Source: Planctomycetota bacterium (lineage in GTDB: Bacteria; Planctomycetota; UBA11346). From it: 39,419 nt of DNA. This document shows positions 16,761 through 25,632 of the stretch, one piece after another. Position 1 is the first letter of the stretch, and each line of letters begins with the position of its first letter. The translations under genes and the position numbers were made by a program. The notes under the pieces were generated by a model. The model searched no databases. It was given only the letters and a program-made list of their open reading frames with translations, and was not told the origin of the DNA. Location: NCBI GenBank assembly GCA_003136555.1, contig PLEW01000016.1, positions 1 through 39,419 of the forward strand, in the 5' to 3' direction.

Positions 16761-17915
16761 ATGGCCAACCCCCTCCTCATCCTCATCCTCCTGATCCTGA
16801 GCCTCGGCTTCCCGCTGGCGGCCGATGCGCTCGACGGCGGCCCCCAGCCCGCCGCGCCGCGCCCCCCGCTCAGCGAGGCCTGGGCTCCGGTCGATCAGCA
16901 GATGCACCGCTCCCTCGTCGCGGGCGCCGCGGCGCCGGTGAGCGGGATGGGATTGGCGGTCTATGATGCCGACGACCACCTGCTCTTCGAGCAGATGTAC
17001 GGCGATTTCGCCCCCGATCGCCTGGTCGCGATCGCTTCCGCCTCGAAATGGGTCTCCGGCCTGGTGCTCTTCGATGTCATCGCCACCTCGAACGGTGCGC
17101 TGACCCTGGACTCGACCACTGGACAGATCCTGCATTGGACCGGACCCTCCGCCGCCATCACCCTGCGCCACCTGATGTCCTTCACCTCGGGCCTGGAGAG
17201 CGAGGCGGCGTGCACGGCGGACCCCACCCTCACCCTCGCCGCCTGCGTCGACATCATCGCCGGTCGCGACACCACAGCGGCACCTGGGGTACGGTTCGAC
17301 TATGGCTCGACGCATCTCCAGGTCGCCGGGCGCATGGCCGAGGTGGTCACCGGCTCCAGCTGGAATGCGCTGTTCCGCGAGCGCGTGGCGCGCCCCCTCG
17401 GACTGCCGCAGGAGGTCGCCTACTACACCTGGCCCAAGCAGGCACGCGGAACGACCAATCCGCTGATCGCCGGCGGCATGCGCGCCTCGATGCGGGACTA
17501 TGCCAAGATCCTCTCGCTGATCTTCCACCGTGGCCATGGCGCGGGCCTCACTCTCGGAGCCGATGCGCTGTTCGCCGCCCAGGCGCGCGAACCCTTCGCG
17601 GTGGTGATCGGCAAATCGCCGGCCGTGGCTCTGGGGCTGCCCTACCACTACGGCCTCACCGCCTGGCTGGAGACCACCACGCCACGGATCGGCAGCGACA
17701 TCCTCTCGTCCGCTGGAGCCTTCGGCTTCGTGCCCTGGATCGACCGGCATGCAGGCTACTATGCCGTCCTGGGGATGGAGATCCCCGCCGGCACGCGCTT
17801 CTCGCTGCCCCTCGAGCAGACGCTCCAGCCGCTCATCCGCGCCGCGCTCGCGCCTGCCAGCGCGGACGCTGGCGCACCCGGCATTCAGCAGGCAAAGCCC
17901 AGGCCGTTGCCATAG
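16761..17915 (+). CDS. Serine hydrolase of the beta-lactamase/class C penicillin-binding family
   Basis: 384-aa exported serine hydrolase with the beta-lactamase/DD-peptidase fold. A hydrophobic leader (LLILILLILSLGFPLAADA) follows the chosen ATG. The catalytic S-x-x-K is SASK (Ser93-Lys96), with the typical HLMSFTSGLESE block after it. The second motif is Y-G-S (Tyr181-Ser183) in place of the usual Y-x-N, and the third, normally K/H-x-G, appears as SSAGAFG near the C-terminus. Substitutions like these are common in esterase and peptidase members that do not degrade beta-lactams. It stands alone, divergent from the DUF2946-like gene and overlapping tail-to-tail with the damaged membrane-protein gene. 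The substrate is unknown; antibiotic resistance should not be assumed. Confidence 0.85.
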   Translation: MANPLLILILLILSLGFPLAADALDGGPQPAAPRPPLSEAWAPVDQQMHRSLVAGAAAPVSGMGLAVYDADDHLLFEQMYGDFAPDRLVAIASASKWVSGLVLFDVIATSNGALTLDSTTGQILHWTGPSAAITLRHLMSFTSGLESEAACTADPTLTLAACVDIIAGRDTTAAPGVRFDYGSTHLQVAGRMAEVVTGSSWNALFRERVARPLGLPQEVAYYTWPKQARGTTNPLIAGGMRASMRDYAKILSLIFHRGHGAGLTLGADALFAAQAREPFAVVIGKSPAVALGLPYHYGLTAWLETTTPRIGSDILSSAGAFGFVPWIDRHAGYYAVLGMEIPAGTRFSLPLEQTLQPLIRAALAPASADAGAPGIQQAKPRPLP

Positions 17916-18286
17916 CAGGCAGCCGACGTCGTCCGCTGCGCCGTCGGCTCCTGCGCAGGAGCAGCTGGTGGACGCCGAGGATGCCGAGGGGGAACCACAG
18001 CGCATTGTGCAGGCGGGCGATCCACAGGTGGTCGATGGCGCCGAGCGCCAGATCGAGCCACTGCGTCAGCAGCGATTCCTGGGCCAAGCCGCTGAGGAAC
18101 ATTGCGCTCCACAGGGTCCGGAGTCCCGCCGGCCGGCCAGCCTGGAGGCTGGGGTCGAGCAGATAGTACGGCACCTCGTCGATGCTGATCAGCGGATAGC
18201 CGAATGGATGCGCGTGCAGCAGGATGGCGATGGCGAGCAGCGCCAGGCGGACGATCGGCGTCGCGGATGGCGTGCGCAGCCTGGGT
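17833..18286 (-). pseudogene. Membrane protein gene lacking an intact start (probable frameshift)
   Basis: The frame from 18286 down to 17833 reads as a plausible membrane protein: a hydrophobic helix (IVRLALLAIAILLHA), then HPFGYPLISIDEVPYYLLDP, an amphipathic central part (LTQWLDLALGAIDHLWIARL) and a second helix (LHNALWFPLGILGVHQLLL). This frame has no ATG before the first helix. An in-frame TGA at 18286-18288 overlaps an ATG (18289) that lies in the neighbouring frame, so a one-base indel near codons 2-8 would join that ATG to the protein. The last 45 residues are Arg-rich and overlap the serine hydrolase gene, so the C-terminus may also be altered. A GTG at 18174 could start a shorter product. 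I do not recognise the family; the DExxYY stretch is reminiscent of membrane glycosyltransferases, but that is weak. Confidence 0.5.
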
Positions 18287-18507
18287 CATGATCGCCCGCT
18301 CATGATGCATCCGCCATGCGTTCCTTGGAGAGCGGTGCGCATAGGGGTGAAGACCCAGCCATGACGCGTCGAGCGGCCGCATGCACATGCGCCATCATCG
18401 CCGAGCGCCGTCCCCCTACGCCATGACGCCCACCGCCGCATGGCCGGTGTCGGCTGACGACGATGGGCGCCTCATGGCCTCACAAGAAGACGAACCTGTT
18501 CCTGCGA

Positions 18508-19944
18508 TCACTGGCGATGGCGGTGATCCGGTGCCAGCGCCACGCCGCGGAACACCTCGCCATAGCCCGAGACCTGCAGGATCTCGAAGCGCTCGGCGCC
18601 GTCGAACCAGCCGTGCCAATGGCTGTCGGGCAGCGTCCTGGCGGAGAGGATGTCGGTGACCACCACCAGCTTGGTCGGATCGGGTTCGCCGCCTGAGATG
18701 GTGCTGTACTGCCCGGTGATGGCGTAGATGGTGACCGTGCCATCATCGTTGATGCGCCCAGCGATATTGCGCAGTCCAGTGGTTGCGGTCGGCACCGGGT
18801 AGTGGCTGAGCGTCTGGGGCTCCGCCAGATCCAGACCATCCTGGATGATGTAGTCGAGCGTCCACACTCCTTCGATCAGGCTCCACTTCTGCAGCCCGGC
18901 CTGCGGATCGACGAGCAGATTGCCGGAGGCATCGAGGTTGGCATAGCCCTCATCGGCGACATAGAGGGTGGTGGGATTGGCGAACCAGAAGCCGAACGGC
19001 GTCAAGGGCGAGACCGCGCCTGAATTCGGATCGGTGGCCGGGGCCCCGAGCAGCTTGACGATGGTGTTGCCGGTGCCGGTCGGCAATCCGGGGCCGCTGC
19101 CATTCTGCACCTGGAAGACGCCATCATCGCCATTGCCGCCGCTGCCCTTGGAGACATAGAGGTTGCCCTGGTAGATGCCGATGCCGCGGAAGTTGTTGTC
19201 CTTGATATGCTGCTTGGAGGTCTCGTCCGGACGATCGGTGGCGAGGTAGATGCCGAGCTGCAGCGAGCTGGTCGAACCGGGCAGGCCATAGCGGGCGCCG
19301 ATGGTGGTGCCGGGACCGGTACCGTCCTTGTTCAGGGTCGAATCGGAATTGCCCGCCAGGTAGAACTCCCGGCCGTCGACGGTGATGGCGGCGCGGGGAT
19401 TGTCGCCGCTGTAGGCATTGCTCTCGGCAGTGACCATGACGGTGCCATCGGCGGCGATCAGCACCACCGCACGGTCATAGGTCGGGCTGGCGTTGGTGGT
19501 GAGCGTTGCGCCCGGAGTCTCGGAATTGGAGACCCCTTCGGCGCCGAGCGGGCCGACATAGCCCATGTAGGTGAGGAAGCGGCCGTCGAGCGAGCGCATG
19601 AGCGCACCTTCGGACTTCGAGCTGAAGCTGGTGGTGGCGCCGGTGATCGCCAGGCTTCCGCGACGCGGGGAGAACGGCTCGGTGCCGTAGCGATCGATGT
19701 GGATGCTGCCTTGGATGCCGGAGATGGTCGGGTCATTGAAGATGGTGGGATAGGTCTCGCTGCTGCCGAAGGTGTTGCCGTCGTACTGGACGCGGCTGAC
19801 GACCAGATTGCCCTGATCGCCCTGGTCAAAGTCGCGATCCTGGGCAGAGGCCGACGGCGATGCCACGGCACCGCTGATCAGCGCCGCGAGCACCGGACAG
19901 AGCAGGATGCAACGGGTTGGAGAAGGAAGGAAAGTGCGGTTCAT
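18508..19944 (-). CDS. Secreted protein of unknown family, possibly beta-propeller
   Basis: 478-aa exported protein. The signal peptide is clear (MNRTFLPSPTR, hydrophobic core LVLAALISGAVA-like, ending SASAQ). The start at 19944 follows GAGGA by about seven bases. The mature part begins with NLVVSRVQYDGNTFGSSETYPTIF-type sequence and continues as alternating short strands rich in Gly, Asn, Asp and Thr, with blocks such as GIGIYQGNLYVSKGSGGNGDDG, FANPTTLYVADEGY and AGRINDDGTVTIYAITG that resemble propeller blades of NHL or YncE-like proteins. No catalytic motif is recognised. It is transcribed divergently from the PQQ-type dehydrogenase gene across a 383-base gap that contains a dyad at 20051-20065, so the two may share control. 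Confidence 0.75.
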   Translation of the reverse strand: MNRTFLPSPTRCILLCPVLAALISGAVASPSASAQDRDFDQGDQGNLVVSRVQYDGNTFGSSETYPTIFNDPTISGIQGSIHIDRYGTEPFSPRRGSLAITGATTSFSSKSEGALMRSLDGRFLTYMGYVGPLGAEGVSNSETPGATLTTNASPTYDRAVVLIAADGTVMVTAESNAYSGDNPRAAITVDGREFYLAGNSDSTLNKDGTGPGTTIGARYGLPGSTSSLQLGIYLATDRPDETSKQHIKDNNFRGIGIYQGNLYVSKGSGGNGDDGVFQVQNGSGPGLPTGTGNTIVKLLGAPATDPNSGAVSPLTPFGFWFANPTTLYVADEGYANLDASGNLLVDPQAGLQKWSLIEGVWTLDYIIQDGLDLAEPQTLSHYPVPTATTGLRNIAGRINDDGTVTIYAITGQYSTISGGEPDPTKLVVVTDILSARTLPDSHWHGWFDGAERFEILQVSGYGEVFRGVALAPDHRHRQ

Positions 19945-20327
19945 GGTCAATCCTCGGTTGAGGGGAGGTGAACCGGTCCGGATGACGCGTCCCGACCGGT
20001 CGCCACCACCATGCAGCCGCCCGGGTACGGCTGATGAGCGATCGATGAATGAACGGATGCCGTTCGAGAATATTCCATCAGCAGCCGATGAACAATCCCG
20101 TCGACGCTGACCCGGCACTGCACTGCCACCTTATTTGGCTATAGGGGGGCTCTGCCATGCAGGGACCGGTGGTGGCCGGTTCCAGCGAGCTCATCGATGG
20201 AGTGCCACGCATGGACCCCCACTGTACAGCTGATACCGCAGGTCGCGCGCCTCGCGCCTTGCCCATTGAGCTGATGGCTAGGCCATGGTACAGCCTGCTA
20301 AGCATTCCGACGATCTGGAGACTCCCG
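19945..20327. other. Divergent intergenic region (383 bases)
   Basis: Separates the secreted-protein gene (minus) from the PQQ-type dehydrogenase gene (plus). It holds the dyad at 20051-20065 and AT-richer patches (GAGAATATTCC near 20066-20076 and TTATTTGGCTATAGG near 20130) that could be core promoter elements, although I cannot assign -35/-10 pairs with confidence. No gene is supported here. Confidence 0.45.
20051..20065. promoter_or_regulatory. Dyad GAACGG-N3-CCGTTC, possible operator
   Basis: A perfect six-base inverted repeat with a three-base centre (GAACGG ATG CCGTTC) in the divergent region between the secreted-protein gene and the dehydrogenase gene. Its place 107 bases upstream of one start and 263 bases from the other fits an operator shared by the pair. 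The regulator is unknown. Confidence 0.3.
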
Positions 20328-23042
20328 ATGATACGCTGGCGCGGTGTCTCCTCTGCGGAGGTGGGTGCCCTCCTCTGGCTGATGGCCATCACGGCGCTGA
20401 TGGCAATCGCGGTGCTCGTGGCTCCCCTGACGGCAGGCGATGCGCCGAGCGACTACCGCTACCGGGTCGAGACCCTGATCGAGGGCATCCCCCAGCCGAT
20501 GGAGATCAAGATCGCGCCGGATGGCCGGATATTCTTCAACGAGTACCTCGGCAAGCTGAAGGTCTACCACCCCGATACCCGACAGATCGTGCTCGCCGCC
20601 CAGATCGAGGTCTACACCGGCCAGGAGAACGGCTTCCTCGGTTTCGCCTTCGACCCGCATTTCGCCGAGAATGGCTGGATCTACTGCCTGCATTCCCCCA
20701 AGGACTACAGTGGCCAGCACCTGAGCCGCTACACCATGCACGGCGATATCCTCGACCTGTCCAGCGAGGTGCTGATGCTGAGCTTCCCCGAGCAGCGCAG
20801 GGAATGCTGCCACCATGCCGGATCGATGGCCTTCGGACCGGATGGCTGCCTCTACTTCACCGCCGGCGACAATACCCATCCGGGCGCCGACTCGGACGGT
20901 TATGCGCCGCTCGATGAGCGCGCCGGCCGCTCCCCCTGGGATGCGCAGAAGTCCGCAAGCAACACCAACAGCTACAATGGCAAGATCCTGCGCATCCGCC
21001 CCAAGCCGGATGGCACCTACGAGAATCCTCCCGGCAACCTCTTCCCGCCGGGGACGCCGAAGACCAAGCCCGAGATCTATGTGATGGGCTGCCGCAACCC
21101 CTGGCGCATGACCGTCGATCCGCTCACCGGCTTCGTCTACTGGGGAGAGGTCGGGCCCGATGCCGACCAGGACGGTCCACGCGGGCCGCGTGGCTATGAT
21201 GAGATCAACCAGGCCAGGGCGGCGGGGAATTTCGGCTGGCCCTACTTCGTCGGCGACAATTTCGCCTATTCCGCCTACGACTACGCGACCAAGCAGGTGG
21301 GCAAGCCCTACGATCCGCTCCATCCGCTCAACGACAGCCCGAACAACACCGGCCTGCGCGACCTGCCTCCGGCGCAGCCGGCATTGATCTGGTGGCCCTA
21401 CCACAAGCCGAAGGACTTCACCCAGCTGGGGGAGGGCGGACGCGTCGCCTGCGCCGGTCCGGTCTTCCATTGGCGGCCGGAGTTCGCGCACAGCGACGGC
21501 TTCCCGCAGGATTACGACGGCTGCCTGCTGTTCTGGGACTGGGAACGGCCGCTGATCATGTGGGCGCGGTTGGATGCGGATGCGCATCTGCGCGGCTTGG
21601 AGCCCTTCACCGGCGCGGTGGTGACCGCCAACAAGCCCGATCAGATCGAGCGCGCGGCAGGCGCCATCGCTGGAGGCGCGACGCTCATCAAGCGGCCGGT
21701 CGATGCGGTCTTCGGTCAGGACGGTGCGCTGTACTTGATGGACTATGGCGAGACCTGGGGCGCGAACCAGGATGCCAAGCTGGTCAAGATCAGCTATGTC
21801 CGCGGACACCTGCCTCCGGTGGCACGCTGCAGGGTGCAGCCCGCCTCCGGGCGCGAGCCGCTGAGCGTGACCTGCTCGAGCGCCGGCTCGACCTCCCGCG
21901 AGGGCGATGCCCTGACCTACGCCTGGCGCCTGGTGAGCGCAGGCCCGGTGATCTCCACCGCCGCCGAGCCGCAGCTGACCATCAAGGAGCCCGGCAACTA
22001 CCGCGTGCAACTCACCGTCACCGACGCCCACGGCGCATCGGCGAGCGCGAACGTCGCGCTCATCGTCGGCAATACCGCCCCGACGGTGTCGTTCACCGCC
22101 CCCCTGGACGGCGATTTCTACACCCCAGGTGCGACCATCCACTATGCCGTCGCGGTGGACGACCGCGAGGATGGCCCCTCGTCGGCCAAGCCGGATGACT
22201 TCGGCACCCGCACCAAGGTCAGCAGCGCCTACCTGCGCGCCGATGGCAAGATCGCGGCCAGCGATCCCGGCTTCGCCCTGGTCACCGCCTCCGACTGCTT
22301 CAACTGCCATGCGATCGAGAGCAAGATCATCGGCCCCGCCTTCGTCGATGTCGCGGACAAGTACCGGGGCCAGCCCGGGGCGCTCGAGATCAGCGTCCAG
22401 CGGGTGCTCAACGGCAGCACCAAGGTGTGGGGTGAGATCCCCATGCTGCCGCATCCGCAGCATACCCCTGACGAGATCGGCATCATGCTGCGCTGGGTCT
22501 TCGGCCTCGAGAAGGACAAGGGCGGCCCCGCCCTCGTGCGCGGGCTGAGCGGGGACATCACCGCGCCGGTTGACAGCCGGCCCGGCAGCTTCCGCCTGGA
22601 GGCCACCTATACCGACATGGGCCGTCCGCCCGCCGGAGCGCTGTCCGGCCGCGCCACCGTGACGCTCTGCTCGCGCCGCCTGGAGGCACGTGCCGCCGAG
22701 GTCCACGGCCCGACCATCATGGGCTCGATCATCGGCGCGATCGACCATGGGCACTACGTGACCTTCCCCCGCCTCGACCTGGCGGTGGTGGGCGGCATCA
22801 GCGTGCGCGTCAGTTCCGGGAATGCCGGAGGTCATATCGAGTTCCATGCCGATTCGCCCTCGGGCGCGCTGATCGCCTCAGTCGAGGTCGCCAATACCGG
22901 TGGCTGGGACCGCTGGGTCGAGCTCACCACCCCCCTCCTGCCCAGCGCCCCCCGCACACGCGTTGCGGTGGTCGCGGTATTCAGCAATCCCGGCAAGGGC
23001 GGTTTGATGAACCTCGACTGGGTGCAGTTCAATGCTCCCTGA
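20328..23042 (+). CDS. PQQ-type sugar dehydrogenase fused to PKD, cytochrome c and CBM6-like domains
   Basis: 904-aa exported multidomain protein. An N-terminal hydrophobic segment is followed by a soluble glucose/sorbosone dehydrogenase propeller (about 45-490): HHAGSMAFGPDG, RNPWRM, GEVGPD and YDEINQARAAGNFGWP are family motifs. PQQ would be the cofactor and a sugar the substrate. A PKD-type domain follows (about 496-585) and an NTAPTVSFTAP Ig-like unit. Next is a class I cytochrome c with heme motif CFNCH (657-661) and likely Met ligand in IPMLPHP. The C-terminal 140 residues look like a CBM6 carbohydrate-binding module (WDRWVEL, MNLDWVQF). The start at 20328 has GGAG seven bases upstream. 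Electrons would pass from PQQ to heme within one chain while CBM6 holds a polysaccharide (inference). The next gene starts 11 bases before this stop. Confidence 0.88.
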   Translation: MIRWRGVSSAEVGALLWLMAITALMAIAVLVAPLTAGDAPSDYRYRVETLIEGIPQPMEIKIAPDGRIFFNEYLGKLKVYHPDTRQIVLAAQIEVYTGQENGFLGFAFDPHFAENGWIYCLHSPKDYSGQHLSRYTMHGDILDLSSEVLMLSFPEQRRECCHHAGSMAFGPDGCLYFTAGDNTHPGADSDGYAPLDERAGRSPWDAQKSASNTNSYNGKILRIRPKPDGTYENPPGNLFPPGTPKTKPEIYVMGCRNPWRMTVDPLTGFVYWGEVGPDADQDGPRGPRGYDEINQARAAGNFGWPYFVGDNFAYSAYDYATKQVGKPYDPLHPLNDSPNNTGLRDLPPAQPALIWWPYHKPKDFTQLGEGGRVACAGPVFHWRPEFAHSDGFPQDYDGCLLFWDWERPLIMWARLDADAHLRGLEPFTGAVVTANKPDQIERAAGAIAGGATLIKRPVDAVFGQDGALYLMDYGETWGANQDAKLVKISYVRGHLPPVARCRVQPASGREPLSVTCSSAGSTSREGDALTYAWRLVSAGPVISTAAEPQLTIKEPGNYRVQLTVTDAHGASASANVALIVGNTAPTVSFTAPLDGDFYTPGATIHYAVAVDDREDGPSSAKPDDFGTRTKVSSAYLRADGKIAASDPGFALVTASDCFNCHAIESKIIGPAFVDVADKYRGQPGALEISVQRVLNGSTKVWGEIPMLPHPQHTPDEIGIMLRWVFGLEKDKGGPALVRGLSGDITAPVDSRPGSFRLEATYTDMGRPPAGALSGRATVTLCSRRLEARAAEVHGPTIMGSIIGAIDHGHYVTFPRLDLAVVGGISVRVSSGNAGGHIEFHADSPSGALIASVEVANTGGWDRWVELTTPLLPSAPRTRVAVVAVFSNPGKGGLMNLDWVQFNAP

Positions 23043-24501
23043 GCCTACCGTCATGCGTGCCCTCCTCAGTACGGCGCTGGCGCTGCTGCCGGCCCTGGAT
23101 GCAGGCTCCGCCGAGCTCCCCGTCGACGGCGGCTTCTCCCTGCGCTCGGCCTCCGGGATCTGCCAAGCCGGTCCAGCGCAGATGGCGGCCTTCGCCGCGG
23201 CGGCGGGCTGGGAGCGGCACGATCTGTCCTGGAGCGACTACGAGCCGAGGCGCGGAAGCTACCAGGACGCCTACCTCGAGCACTGCGCCCAGCAGGTGGC
23301 CGCCTACCGCACCCAGGGCGTGTCGGTCCTGCCGATGATCGGCTTCGGCGTCGACTGGGCGGCGGATGGCGACGCAACCTACCAGGTGGACGCCCAGCGC
23401 CGCATCACCACCCATCGCCGGGCGGATGGCCAGATCGTGATGCAGGAGAGCCGGCGGGCGGGCGATGGCAGCTGGTCAGCCGGGGAGGCGCATGTGGTGC
23501 ACGACCTGGACAAGCTGCCGATCGCCGCTGAGCACGTCGCCGACTGGAGCGAGGCGGTACGGCGGATGGCGGCCCGGCTGATGGCCCCGGACTGCGGCGT
23601 GCGCTACTTCCAGATATGGAATGATACCCATCCGGACAGCGGCTTCTGGCATGGCGATATGGCCACCTACATGCAGCGCATCCACCTGCCGGCGGCGCGG
23701 GCGATCCACGCCCTCGGCGGCAAGGTGGTTTATGGCGGCTGGCCATGCTGCGGGCCACCCCAGGCGCTGGTCGAGCTCCTCGATAAGAGCGATGCCTGGG
23801 GCAGCATCGATGTCATCGATGCTCATTACTTCCCGGTTGAGACCATGCGCTACCTGCATGAGGCGGGCGAGAAGCGCCATCACCCGCTCGGCGTCTGGCA
23901 GACCGAGATCGGCTTCACCACCGAACCCACCTTCATCGCCAACACCTATCCGCGCTTCCTCGACTGGGCCCTGCGCAATGACCCCACCCCGGACCGCTAC
24001 AAGCTCTTCCTCTTCGCCGCCTGGTCGCCGGACGACCCCAAGGCCTATGGCTACGGCAGGACGCTCATGTCCGGCTAGGCGCTATCGGCGCATGGCCGCT
24101 GCCTGCGCACCCTCGGCGAGCTGCTGGGCGGCGGACGCCTAGCCCTGCGCAGCGGGGTTGCCAGCGTGCCGCCGCTGACGGCGGACATCGATGAGCACCA
24201 GAGCGCCCTGGAAGCCTTCTCGGTCGGCGACCAGCGCATCGTCCTGGCCATCCACCTGGCCGAGCCGCCTGCGGCCCCTGGCGCCGCCGATGTGCTGCTG
24301 ACCGTCGCCGGACTGGCGCCCGCCGCGCTCAACCGCATCGAGCGCGTCGGCGCCGCCGGGATGCGCAGCGATCTCATGCAGAAGGTCGTCCCGGCCGACG
24401 GCGGCATGACCGTGCGCGTACCGTGCCGGGATGCAGCGGGCGATGAGCCGGTCGGCGGCCTCGCGCGCACCGATTTCTATGTCGCGATCACGCTGCGCTA
24501 G
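23032..24501 (+). pseudogene. Secreted glycoside-hydrolase-like gene interrupted by an in-frame TAG
   Basis: A clan-A-like (GH39/GH5-type) TIM-barrel protein. A signal peptide follows the ATG at 23053 (MRALLSTALALLPALDAGSA); the upstream ATG at 23032 overlaps the stop of the previous gene and could allow coupled translation. Barrel features are GWERHDLSWSDYEPRRG, VSVLPMIGFGVDW, YFQIWNDTHP and GVWQTEIGFTT. The last gives the expected nucleophile Glu, while WND stands where WNE (acid/base) is usual. The frame meets TAG at 24076-24078 (LMSG, stop), then continues without further stop to 24501 with sensible sequence (LRTLGELLGG, SVGDQRIVLAIHLAEPP, YVAITLR), such as the C-terminal beta domain of these enzymes. 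Without readthrough the product is 348 aa. Either a nonsense mutation or a sequence error is likely. Confidence 0.7.
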
Positions 24502-24558
24502 CCTGCCCGGACCTGCCACCAGCAGCCTCGGGGAGTGGGCAGCGGGCGCCGCGCACCC

Positions 24559-25341
24559 TCAGCGGGGCGAGCGGGTGGCGCGGAACGCCCCGGGCGGCAT
24601 GCGCTCGAGACGCGCGAACACCGCGCAGAGGTACTGTTCGCTGGAGAAGCCGCAGCGCCCTGCGATCTGGCGCAGCGAGAGCGGCGAATGGGCCAGCAGC
24701 TCCTTGGCGCGATCGACCCGGATGCGGTTGAGGTAGCGCACCATCGATTCCCCGTGATGGGCGGAGAAATCGCGGCGCAGGCGGCTGGCGCTGACCGCGA
24801 GGGTGCGCGCCACGTCGCTGAGCGAACCGATGGTGGCGTAGTGAGTGGTCAGGTGATGGGCGGCATCCCGGGCCAGCGCGGCTGCGCCGACCGCTTCCCC
24901 GCAGGGCTGGGCGCGGGCCATCACCCCGGCGAGGACGGTGGCCGCGCGCAGATCGAGTTCGACGCGCTCCTCCGGCGTGGTGGCGGTGGGACCCTCGGCG
25001 AGCTGGATGATCTCCTGGCAGAGGGCCTTGCCCAGCGTGCCACGAGTGGTCATCACCTGGGTGGGCGGATCGGCTGGATCGGCTGGATCGGCGCGCAGCG
25101 TCAGCAGGATGCACAGATCGGTGCCCGCCGTCTCCATCTCCTGATGATGGGCCTGCCCGCTCGGGCAGATCGAGGCCTCGCCAGCAGCGAAGGGGATGGC
25201 GGCCAGGCGCGGCAGGTGGAGCGCGCCTGAGCCCGAGGCATGGAAGACGATCTCCAGCGCCCGATGGCGGTGGGGCGGATAGCGCATTCGTGCCATGAGA
25301 TCGAAGCTGAACCCGGTCACGAAGGATACCGGTGCACGCAT
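24559..25341 (-). CDS. AraC-family transcriptional regulator
   Basis: 260-aa regulator. The N-terminal half is a cupin-like sensor (PPHRHRALEIVFHASGSG, then a second strand set with AHHQEME), as in sugar-responsive AraC proteins. The C-terminal 100 residues carry two helix-turn-helix motifs: GSLSDVARTLAVSASRLRRDF and LSLRQIAGRCGFSSEQYLCAVF, followed by GAFRATR. The start at 25341 is chosen because the cupin begins soon after; the frame continues upstream with low-complexity sequence. A linker encodes ADPADPADPP from a nine-base tandem repeat. It is divergent from the secreted propeller-like gene and converges on the glycoside-hydrolase-like gene, so control of local carbohydrate genes is likely but inferred. 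Confidence 0.85.
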   Translation of the reverse strand: MRAPVSFVTGFSFDLMARMRYPPHRHRALEIVFHASGSGALHLPRLAAIPFAAGEASICPSGQAHHQEMETAGTDLCILLTLRADPADPADPPTQVMTTRGTLGKALCQEIIQLAEGPTATTPEERVELDLRAATVLAGVMARAQPCGEAVGAAALARDAAHHLTTHYATIGSLSDVARTLAVSASRLRRDFSAHHGESMVRYLNRIRVDRAKELLAHSPLSLRQIAGRCGFSSEQYLCAVFARLERMPPGAFRATRSPR

Positions 25342-25632
25342 GCGGGTGGTCCAACGTTGGCGGGGTGCTTGGGCGGTGCGGGCGGTGGCGGAAATCCCAA
25401 TCGCGGGCGTTCTTCTCAATGGGCTACCACCGCCGGCGCCTATGGTCAACCGCTAGCGCGCTTCAGGCTGGCGGAGCTCCGCCACTCCCGTACCACCCCC
25501 TCCGGGCGGCGCTGCCGGATCGGCAGCCAGGCTGCCGAGTGCTGTTCCCTTTCCGCGAGATCCTGTTCAATGATCCCCATGCCCGAGCGTATGTCTGCAG
25601 ACCCGCTTCCCCGCATGCACGAGCATCCCACC

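Noticed and set aside
16761..17915. Calling the serine hydrolase an antibiotic-resistance beta-lactamase
   Set aside because: The second and third active-site motifs deviate (Y-G-S; no K-T-G), which fits esterase or peptidase relatives; there is no evidence for beta-lactam hydrolysis.
20298..22847. 849-codon minus-strand frame opposite the PQQ/cytochrome protein
   Set aside because: No domains and biased composition; the plus strand carries clear dehydrogenase and heme motifs.
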